Shown: piece after piece, positions 1-7,000 of the stretch | How positions within the stretch are numbered: position 1 is the first letter of the stretch | How the letters are laid out: the number at the start of each line of letters is the position of its first letter | NCBI GenBank assembly: GCA_021802745.1 | Contig: JAJZRK010000074.1 | Location: 1-13,881 of the forward strand | DNA: 13,881 nt | From: a bacterium | GTDB taxonomy: Bacteria > Gemmatimonadota > Gemmatimonadetes > Gemmatimonadales > Gemmatimonadaceae | Reading direction: 5' to 3' | Program-made: the position numbers and the translations under genes | The notes under the pieces: model-generated | Seen by the model: the letters and a program-made list of their open reading frames with translations, nothing else | Databases searched by the model: none | Told to the model about the DNA's origin: nothing

Positions 1-1028
<1,028 letters not shown>

Positions 1029-1055
1029 TTTTCTGGGTGGTAAAGGTGTGTCCGG

Positions 1056-1084
1056 AAACTAGGAACCGCTTGCTATTGGAGCAA
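1056..1084 (-). promoter_or_regulatory. Candidate sigma-70-like promoter for icd
   Basis: Read on the minus strand, TTGCTC (1084-1079) is followed after exactly 17 bases by TAGTTT (1061-1056). This would place a transcript start about 20 bases before the icd ATG. Each box matches consensus at only 3 of 6 positions, so this is a suggestion. A 6-bp inverted repeat (1069-1085) overlaps the -35 box and could be an operator. Confidence 0.3.
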
Positions 1085-1085
1085 G
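1069..1085. repeat. Short inverted repeat upstream of icd
   Basis: The arms CTTGCT and AGCAAG are perfect reverse complements separated by ATTGG. No T-run follows on either strand, so it is not a convincing intrinsic terminator for the Hpt gene. Its overlap with the candidate icd -35 box makes an operator possible, but a 6-bp arm can occur by chance. Confidence 0.3.
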
Positions 1086-1149
1086 GCGAACCACGAGACA
1101 CACGCGAGAGAATCGCGCGATTTCGTCGCGCTCGACGCCCGTTTGGAGG

Positions 1150-1551
1150 CTAGGCGGACATCCAGCCGCGGCTCTCGAACCAGGCGCGGCACCGCACGAA
1201 TTCCACTTCGGCGGCGGCAAGACAGCCGGCGGCGCCAGCGAGATCGCCGTGCTTCGCCATGCGCTCCGCGGTGGCGCAGAGTGCCTCGAGCTGTCGCGCC
1301 CCGAGCTGGCCGCAGCCCGAGCGCATGGTGTGAAAGGCGGTCGCCGCCACCACTCCGTCGCCGGCGTCGAGGCCGCGGTGCGCCGATGCCAGGCGCTCGG
1401 GGGCCGAGGCCATGAAGAGTTCGACCACCTCGCGCATCGTCTGCGCGTCGAGGAGATCGAGCAAGGCGTTGAAATCGTCTTCGGCGACCGGCGCGGTTTC
1501 GTCCATGCGGTGCGGAATTGGGGAGGAGAGCCGTCCATGCCGCGGCGCCAT
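1150..1551 (-). CDS. Stand-alone Hpt (histidine phosphotransfer) domain protein
   Basis: A small cytoplasmic protein, 133 residues from the first ATG, consisting of little more than one Hpt four-helix bundle. Such domains carry a phosphoryl group between receiver domains in multistep His-Asp relays. The family core is visible: a helix with VVELFMASAPERLASAHRGL, then AFHTMRSGCGQLGARQLEAL (residues 72-91) with the phospho-accepting His74 in the usual H-x-(L/M)-(K/R)-S/G context, then a last helix ending EVEFVRCRAWFES. The first 15 residues look like low-complexity leader, so the internal ATG at 1506 (MDETAPVAE) is an equally good start; neither has a clear ribosome binding site. No histidine kinase or complete receiver gene is adjacent, so its relay partner is unknown. 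The nearest receiver is the partial gene at 13826, too far away to link. Confidence 0.82.
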   Translation of the reverse strand: MAPRHGRLSSPIPHRMDETAPVAEDDFNALLDLLDAQTMREVVELFMASAPERLASAHRGLDAGDGVVAATAFHTMRSGCGQLGARQLEALCATAERMAKHGDLAGAAGCLAAAEVEFVRCRAWFESRGWMSA

Positions 1552-1580
1552 CAGCGTCGCGTAACCTTATCTTCCGTGAC

Positions 1581-1873
1581 ATGATCTCCGCCAGCCCGAC
1601 GACAGTCTTCGTCCGCCTCTCGCGCGCAGCCCGCTTGCGATGCCCTGCCTGCGGTGCCCGCGGCATCACGCGGCGCTGCTCTGGGGCGTCCTGTTGGTCG
1701 CCACCTGGCCCGATCCGTCCTGGGCGCTCATGCAGTGGAGCGCGGCGATCCTGATGGTCGTGAGGCCGCTGGCACTCTATCCGTTCACGCGGCTGGTGTT
1801 TCTCGCGGTGGATCTCACCGCCCAGCCGCGGCAGCCGGGCGATTGCGGCGCCGGCGACCCGACGTACAAGTAG
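1581..1873 (+). pseudogene. DUF983 family zinc-ribbon membrane protein, frameshifted and internally deleted
   Basis: Two pieces of one DUF983-type protein lie in different frames. The first, from the ATG at 1581, reads MISASPTTVFVRLSRAARLR followed by CPACGARGI, the usual N-terminus with the first zinc-ribbon knuckle. The second, in the frame ending at the TAG at 1871-1873, reads LLWGVLLVATWPDPSWALMQ, then LALYPFTRLVFLAVDL, which is the usual second half: two hydrophobic segments, a TWPDPxW-like loop and a YPFxR...AxDL tail. The second CxxC knuckle and the start of the first membrane segment, roughly 40-45 residues by comparison with my memory of the family, are absent, and the frame changes near 1660-1675. 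Total length 293 is not a multiple of three. A sequencing error alone would not remove the missing segment. A shorter product from the ATG at 1640 (77 residues) could still be made, but it would lack the zinc ribbon. Confidence 0.68.
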
Positions 1874-1882
1874 GCGCGCCCA

Positions 1883-3703
1883 TTACTCCCACTCGATGGT
1901 GCCGGGCGGCTTGGTGGTGATGTCGAGCGCGAGGCCGCTCACGCCGGGGAGCGCCAGAATCTGGTCGCAGAGCTCGGCGCGCAACGCGGCTGGCAGCGGC
2001 GCCGGAATGGCCGTCATGGCGCGCTCCGAGTGAATGGGCCGCACGATGACAAACTCACGCCTCCGCCCGTCCACCTCGAGCGGCACCAGCACGGTGGGAC
2101 ACTGCCAGATGTCGCCATAGAGGCCGTGCCGCCGCAGGCCGTCCATCACCAGCTGGTCGGCCTCGCGCAGGAGATCGAGGCGTTCGCGGGTGACCGTCGC
2201 GGCAAGCGGCCTGAGGGTGCGCGGCGCGCCGGCCCCGAGATTCCAGATGGCGCGATTGATGCCCGGCACCTGCTTGAACATCTGTCCCGCCATCTCCAGC
2301 AGCTGCTTCCATTCGGCCGCGCCGCTCACCAGCACCGGATGCTCGTACGACCGCAGGTCCGCTTTCACCCCGACGGACTTGATGGGCAGCGCCATCGCAT
2401 GGAGCCCGTGTCGCGCCGCGACCGCCTTCACGGCCGGCTCGATGGTGTCCATCCCCTCCCGGAACTCGGTCCCCGTGGAACACAGCAAGCGCACGCCAAG
2501 CCCGGGCCCCGGGAAGGGATGCCGCCAGATGAGATCGTGCGGGATTCCCAGCTTCTCGCCCAGCTCCCGCACTTCCACCTTGTAGAGGTCGGCGAGCGGC
2601 TCCACCACGCGCCCCTCGCGAAGCATCTCCTCGATGATCGGCACCCGGTTGTGGTGCGTCTTGATGGTGTCGGCGCGCCGGGTGCCGCCCGTCTCGATGG
2701 TGTCGGGGTAGATGGTCCCCTGGCCGAGCAGGTGCGTCGCGATGCCCAGCGCACGCGCTTCTCGCTCGAAGACCTCGATGAAGGTGTTGCCGATGATCCG
2801 GCGCTTCTGCTCGGGCTCCACCGCGCCGGCGAGGGCCGCGAGAAAGGTCTCACTGGCGTCCACGAAATGCAGGTTGCGGTCGAGGCCGAAGGCCCGAAAC
2901 GCTTCGAGCACGTCCCGGCTCTCGTTCTTGCGCATCAGGCCATTGTCCACGTGCAGCAGGTGCAGGCGGTCGGGGCCCAGCGCTTCGCCAAGCAGCCGCG
3001 CCGCGACGGTGGAATCCACGCCGCCCGACGCGAGCAGGAAGACCGACTGGTCGCCCACCTGGCGGCGGACTCGCCCCATCTGCTCGGCGATGTACTGCTC
3101 CATCGTCCACGACGGCGTGCAGCCGCAGACGCCGAGCACGAAGTTGGCGATCATCTCGTCGCCGTGCACGGTATCGTCCACTTCGGGATGGAACTGGAAG
3201 CCGTAGCGCCGCAGGGCGTCGGAGCCGATGGCCGCATAACGGTGCGATGGCCCGCTGTCGCCCAGCGTCGTGTAGCCAATCTCCGAGAACGCAGGCCCGA
3301 CGCTCGTCACCGAATCGAAGTGGCTCATGAAGACGCGTTCGACCGGTGCCAGGCCGCGGAAGACGGGAGAGTCCTGCGTGAGGTGCAGGTCGGCGGGGCC
3401 CCACTCCTGCGCGCCGTGCACCACGGTGCCGCCATAGTGCTTGGCGATCTCCTGATGGCCAAAGCAGAAGCCGAGGATCGGCACGTCGAGATCGTAGATC
3501 TCGCGGTTGTAGGCGGAGTCCTCGCCAAACGCCGACAGGCTCGGGCTCCCGGAGAGAATGATCCCCTTGTAGCGGGCGAAGCGTTCGGTGGCATCCTCCG
3601 GTTGGCGGATCTCGGCCAGCACATGCAACCGGCGGACCTTCGTGGCGATGAGGTGCGCGTACTGCCCGCCGAAATCAATGACGGCGATCGCGTCGTGGGC
3701 CAT
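1883..3703 (-). CDS. guaA: GMP synthase (glutamine-hydrolysing), long eukaryote-like form
   Basis: Converts XMP to GMP using glutamine and ATP, the last step of de novo guanine nucleotide synthesis, in the cytoplasm. The N-terminal class I glutamine amidotransferase domain (about 1-195) shows the nucleophile Cys80 in GFCFGHQE and the His172/Glu174 pair in FQFHPEV. The ATP pyrophosphatase domain carries the PP-loop SGGVDS at 226-231. The 606 residues compare with about 510-525 for the E. coli type. The extra length lies in the C-terminal dimerisation region: LPIKSVGVKADLRSY at 439-453, a segment ending NRAIWNLG near 490, then about 100 more residues closing with DITTKPPGTIEWE. This matches the human GMPS layout, which ends TSKPPGTTEWE, rather than the short bacterial layout. 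The ATG at 3703 follows a GGAG that overlaps the stop region of the GH27 gene 3 bp upstream, so translation is probably coupled. Confidence 0.97.
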   Translation of the reverse strand: MAHDAIAVIDFGGQYAHLIATKVRRLHVLAEIRQPEDATERFARYKGIILSGSPSLSAFGEDSAYNREIYDLDVPILGFCFGHQEIAKHYGGTVVHGAQEWGPADLHLTQDSPVFRGLAPVERVFMSHFDSVTSVGPAFSEIGYTTLGDSGPSHRYAAIGSDALRRYGFQFHPEVDDTVHGDEMIANFVLGVCGCTPSWTMEQYIAEQMGRVRRQVGDQSVFLLASGGVDSTVAARLLGEALGPDRLHLLHVDNGLMRKNESRDVLEAFRAFGLDRNLHFVDASETFLAALAGAVEPEQKRRIIGNTFIEVFEREARALGIATHLLGQGTIYPDTIETGGTRRADTIKTHHNRVPIIEEMLREGRVVEPLADLYKVEVRELGEKLGIPHDLIWRHPFPGPGLGVRLLCSTGTEFREGMDTIEPAVKAVAARHGLHAMALPIKSVGVKADLRSYEHPVLVSGAAEWKQLLEMAGQMFKQVPGINRAIWNLGAGAPRTLRPLAATVTRERLDLLREADQLVMDGLRRHGLYGDIWQCPTVLVPLEVDGRRREFVIVRPIHSERAMTAIPAPLPAALRAELCDQILALPGVSGLALDITTKPPGTIEWE

Positions 3704-3706
3704 CGC

Positions 3707-4951
3707 CTACTCCGCGACGGGCCAGACGCGCAGCATCACGACGCCGTGCGACGGCACCGTGGCCGTGAACGCATTCTCCACCGACGCCTGTTCGGTGTGG
3801 GCCCAGAGGTCGCGCACGCGGGCTTTCGTCGTCGCCAGCCCGATGGTTCGCCATCGTGCCGTGATCGGCGACGGCACGGAGACGCGATTGAACAGGAGCA
3901 CGGCGCGCGATCCGTCCTGCAGCGGCTTCACCCAGACCTGCAGTTCGCTGGGCGACGCCTGCACGATCTTGCCCTGGATGCCGAGCGAGTCCTGGTCCAC
4001 GGCAATGACGTCGCGGTTGAGCAGGATCTCGCGCACCTCGGCGGCGGCGCGGGAGGAGTCGGACATCGCGCGTAGGTCGTTGCCGGCGATGAGCGGCGCG
4101 GCCATCATCGCCCACAGGCTGAAATGCGCCTGGTACTCGGTGCGGGTCATGCCGCCATTGCCCACTTCGAGCATGTCGGGGTCGTTCCACCCGCCGGGAC
4201 CGGCGACGTGCCAGTACTGCACGTTGAGGTCAACGAGCGACAGCAGGCTGGCCCAGCGGTCTCGAATGTCGAAGGTGGTGCGCCAGAGGTTGCCCACCGC
4301 GGGCGCCCATTCCCACGGCCGGTTGCTTCCCCACTCGCAAATGCTGAAGACCATCTTGCGTCCCGAGGCGGCGAGCGCATCGCGGAAGATGGTGTACTGG
4401 GTCTTTGCGTCGAGCCCGTCGGAGTTGCACCAGTCAATCTTGACGTAGTCCACGCCCCACGCGGCGTAGGTGCGGGCGTCCATCGCCTCGAAGCCGTAGC
4501 TTCCCGGCCGGCCTTCGCAGGTGCGGCGTCCGGCGTCGGTGTACAGGCCGAACTTGAGTCCCCGCGCATGCACGTAGTCGGCGAGCGCCTTCATGCCGTG
4601 CGGAAAGCGTGCCGAGTCGGCGACGATCGTTCCCTGCGCGGTGCGCGCCACCTGCCAGCAGTCGTCAATGGTCACGTACTGGTAGCCGGCGTCGCGCATG
4701 CCCGAGACGACCATGGCATCGGCGGTCTCGCGGATGAGCTGCTCACTCACATTGCAGCCGAACTTGTTCCAGCTGTTCCACCCCATGGGCGGGGTGCGGG
4801 CCAGTCCGTTGTCAAGCGGTGCACGGCGATGGGCGGCGACGGTCGAGAGCGCGAGCGCCGCGAGGGCCCCCAGCGGCAGGAGGCGGCGCACAATGGAATG
4901 CACGGGGTTGAAACCTCGAAAGGCGTGAAGCGATCTCCGGAATGTCGTCAC
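3707..4951 (-). CDS. Secreted alpha-galactosidase, glycoside hydrolase family 27
   Basis: Hydrolyses terminal alpha-linked galactose from oligosaccharides or polysaccharides; 414 residues. A signal peptide is visible, with a basic stretch then a hydrophobic core LLPLGALAALALSTVAA (24-40) and likely cleavage near Ala40. The (beta/alpha)8 barrel opens with TPPMGWNSWNKFGCNVSE at 53-70 and carries IDDCWQ at 95-100. The nucleophile is Asp173 in YVKIDWCN, and the acid/base is Asp259 in GGWNDPDMLEVGN. HFSLWAMMAAPLIAGNDLR and VIAVDQDSLGIQG follow, as in the human enzyme, and a beta-sandwich-like tail ends the protein. Alpha-N-acetylgalactosaminidase activity in the same family cannot be excluded by eye. 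The chosen GTG start at 4951 overlaps the amidase stop by 4 bp (GTGA) and has GGAGG 10 bases ahead. A second GTG at 4903 would give a more standard signal peptide. Confidence 0.94.
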   Translation of the reverse strand: MTTFRRSLHAFRGFNPVHSIVRRLLPLGALAALALSTVAAHRRAPLDNGLARTPPMGWNSWNKFGCNVSEQLIRETADAMVVSGMRDAGYQYVTIDDCWQVARTAQGTIVADSARFPHGMKALADYVHARGLKFGLYTDAGRRTCEGRPGSYGFEAMDARTYAAWGVDYVKIDWCNSDGLDAKTQYTIFRDALAASGRKMVFSICEWGSNRPWEWAPAVGNLWRTTFDIRDRWASLLSLVDLNVQYWHVAGPGGWNDPDMLEVGNGGMTRTEYQAHFSLWAMMAAPLIAGNDLRAMSDSSRAAAEVREILLNRDVIAVDQDSLGIQGKIVQASPSELQVWVKPLQDGSRAVLLFNRVSVPSPITARWRTIGLATTKARVRDLWAHTEQASVENAFTATVPSHGVVMLRVWPVAE

Positions 4952-6864
4952 TTGACCGCAACCTCCGCCACGGGCGCCGCTGCGCCGGTCGCGAAGACGG
5001 CCATCGTCACGGCTCCCGCATGGAAGGCGGCCAGGTCGAGGCCGAGCAGGCGCACCCAGCCGCCGGCCGCCCGCATCTCCGGCCCGAGCACACGGCGAAT
5101 GACGCGGGTTCCACTGGCGTCCTTTCGCCGAATCACGACGGCATTGAGCGTGGCGGCCGCGGCGGGCGACGTCCGCACCGTGTACGAGAGGTCGCTCGAG
5201 GCCGGTTCGAAAATGAACCGCGCCTCCACTCCGCCCGCCGCCACGGTGAATGTCACTGGCGCCGGCGCCCTGCCGTCCACGAGCGCGGGGGCGCCCGGCG
5301 GCGGGCGCCGGCGCGGCCCGGCCTGCTCGAACGCGTAGGCGTAGGCCACGAGCCGCGCATCGCTGAACGGACGGCCGAGCAGTTCAATGCCGGTGGGAAG
5401 TCCGTCGGCGGTGAACCCGGCCGGCATGCTGATGGCGGGCAACCCGGTCTGCGCCGAGAGTGCGCACGTGCCGCCAAGCTGCGGATCGCCGGTGAGCACA
5501 GGTTTTCGCGTGCTCGTCGGATACGCCAGCGCGTCAAGCTTCAGGCTGTCGAGCAACGCGATGACGCGCGCCCGAACCACGGCCTGCTTGGCCAGCACCT
5601 TGCGGTGCGACTCCGTGTCGCGCGCGCTAGCCGTGTCCGCCATCTGGTGCCTCGCCTCGAGCGCCTTGTCATAGAGCCCCAGGTCAAGGATCTCGCGCAA
5701 CGACTTCACCGGGGCGCCGCCGGGCCGGGCGAAATAGTCCATCAGGTCGAACTTCGTCTCGAGGATGATCGCGCTGCTCCCCGCAATCAGGTCGTCGAAG
5801 TCGGGCATGGTGACTTCCACCACCTCGGCGCCGAGGGCGCGCAGCGAGCGCGCCGCCGCGCGAATCGTGTCGGCCACATCGGCATCGGCGTTGCGGAAGT
5901 ACGGGGCGAAGATGCCGATGCGCGCTCCGCGCAGGGCGGTGGTGCTGAGCGAGTCCACGAAGTGCGGGCGGACGCGATCGCCAAGGTGCGTGGCGGCGTC
6001 GTTCGGGTCCTCGCCGATGGTGGCATCGAGGCCGATGGCGAGGTCCATGACCGTGCGGGCGAGTGGTCCCGGCACGTCCTGGGTGAGCGCCAGCGGCACG
6101 ATGCCGTCGCGGCTGAACAGTCCCATCGTCGGACGCAGGCCGAAGAGCGACCCGAAGGCCGACGGGATGCGAATCGAACCGCAGGTGTCGCTGCCCCACC
6201 CCAGCGCACCGAAGCTCGCGGCCACCGCCGCGCCTGTGCCGCCGCTCGAGCCGCCGGGGCACCGCGAGAGGTCATACGGATTCCGCGTCTGGCCGCCGAA
6301 CGAACTGATGCTGGTGACACCGGCTGCGAGTTCATGCATGTTGGCCTTGCCGAGGATCACCGCCCCCGCGACACGCAACTTCCGCACGACAAACGCGTCG
6401 TCGCGGGGACGATGGTTGGCCAGCGCCAGCGAACCGGCGCTGGTGGCCAGGTCCCTGGTGTCGTAGTTGTCCTTGAGAATGACCGGAATGCCGTGCAGCG
6501 GGCCGCGAACGTGGCCGGCCCTTCGTTCGGCATCCAGCGCCGCGGCATCGGCGCGAGCATGCGGGTTGAGCCGGATCATCGTGTTCAGCATCGGCCCGGC
6601 ATGGTCGAAGGCGGCGATGCGTGCGAGGTACGCGTCCACCAACTGCACCGCCGTGGCGCGTCCGTCGGCCATCGCCTGCTGGAGGTCCATGACGGAGGCT
6701 TCGGTGACCTCCACGCGCGGCGTCGCGCCCGCTGCGGTGCGCTGAGCCGCGCGAGGCGCGGCACGCGGCGTGGTCGCCGAGGCTGGCGCTTGGGCAGACG
6801 CCGTTGCAGGCGCGGTCTGCCACGTGGCAGCGAACAGGGCAAGGACGGCGAGCGACCGCGGCAT
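4948..6864 (-). CDS. Exported amidase (amidase signature family) with C-terminal extra domain
   Basis: Hydrolyses an unidentified amide substrate. The 638-residue protein has a signal peptide (MPRSLAVLALFAATWQTAPA, likely cut after ASA at residue 24) followed by an Ala/Pro/Arg-rich linker. The amidase signature Ser-cisSer-Lys triad is complete: Lys131 in VILKDNYDT, Ser206 in GGSSGG and the nucleophile Ser230 in DTCGSIRIP. The spacings of 75 and 24 residues equal those of mammalian FAAH. The amidase core ends near residue 520. About 110 further residues containing DLSYTVRT and LLGLDLAAFHAGAVTMAV form an added domain that loosely resembles a CHRD-type beta fold (weak). An upstream in-frame ATG would add 110 residues, but the ATG at 6864 has GGGAGG six bases ahead and directly begins a signal peptide, so it is preferred. 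Substrate specificity is not readable; it is not the cytoplasmic GatA, given the export signal. Confidence 0.92.
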   Translation of the reverse strand: MPRSLAVLALFAATWQTAPATASAQAPASATTPRAAPRAAQRTAAGATPRVEVTEASVMDLQQAMADGRATAVQLVDAYLARIAAFDHAGPMLNTMIRLNPHARADAAALDAERRAGHVRGPLHGIPVILKDNYDTRDLATSAGSLALANHRPRDDAFVVRKLRVAGAVILGKANMHELAAGVTSISSFGGQTRNPYDLSRCPGGSSGGTGAAVAASFGALGWGSDTCGSIRIPSAFGSLFGLRPTMGLFSRDGIVPLALTQDVPGPLARTVMDLAIGLDATIGEDPNDAATHLGDRVRPHFVDSLSTTALRGARIGIFAPYFRNADADVADTIRAAARSLRALGAEVVEVTMPDFDDLIAGSSAIILETKFDLMDYFARPGGAPVKSLREILDLGLYDKALEARHQMADTASARDTESHRKVLAKQAVVRARVIALLDSLKLDALAYPTSTRKPVLTGDPQLGGTCALSAQTGLPAISMPAGFTADGLPTGIELLGRPFSDARLVAYAYAFEQAGPRRRPPPGAPALVDGRAPAPVTFTVAAGGVEARFIFEPASSDLSYTVRTSPAAAATLNAVVIRRKDASGTRVIRRVLGPEMRAAGGWVRLLGLDLAAFHAGAVTMAVFATGAAAPVAEVAVK

Positions 6865-6870
6865 GAGAAT

Positions 6871-6876
6871 CCTCCC
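6871..6876 (-). promoter_or_regulatory. Ribosome binding site that fixes the amidase start
   Basis: GGGAGG lies six bases before the ATG at 6864 on the minus strand. It selects this start, which directly precedes a signal peptide, over the upstream in-frame ATG at 7194 that lies inside the divergent kinase gene. Confidence 0.8.
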
Positions 6877-6883
6877 GCGCACC

Positions 6884-6912
6884 AGTATCCCGAGCGGCGC
6901 GCGTCTGCGCAA
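6884..6912 (-). promoter_or_regulatory. Candidate promoter for the amidase - GH27 - guaA unit
   Basis: On the minus strand TTGCGC (6912-6907) is followed after 17 bases by GATACT (6889-6884), which matches four of six -10 positions. The implied transcript start is roughly 15-20 bases before the amidase ATG. It is the only promoter-like pair I see for the three-gene unit. Confidence 0.35.
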
Positions 6913-6947
6913 TCCGGCGTGGTCATGAAGCGTTCGCACTGCCCCGC

Positions 6948-6976
6948 TTGCCCGGAACTCCCAAAACAGGCATGTT
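6948..6976 (+). promoter_or_regulatory. Candidate promoter for the Ser/Thr kinase gene
   Basis: TTGCCC (6948-6953), a 17-base spacer, then CATGTT (6971-6976). Box matches are weak (3-4 of 6 and 3 of 6), but spacing and position, about 25 bases before the GTG start at 7001, fit. It sits in the 136-bp divergent region shared with the amidase. Confidence 0.25.
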
Positions 6977-7000
6977 CGCGGCGAGTCCACGGGGGGACGT

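Noticed and set aside
2030..4075. Plus-strand open frame of 681 codons opposite guaA
   Set aside because: Shadow of guaA and the end of the GH27 gene; the composition is typical of antisense reading and no ribosome site or domain is visible.
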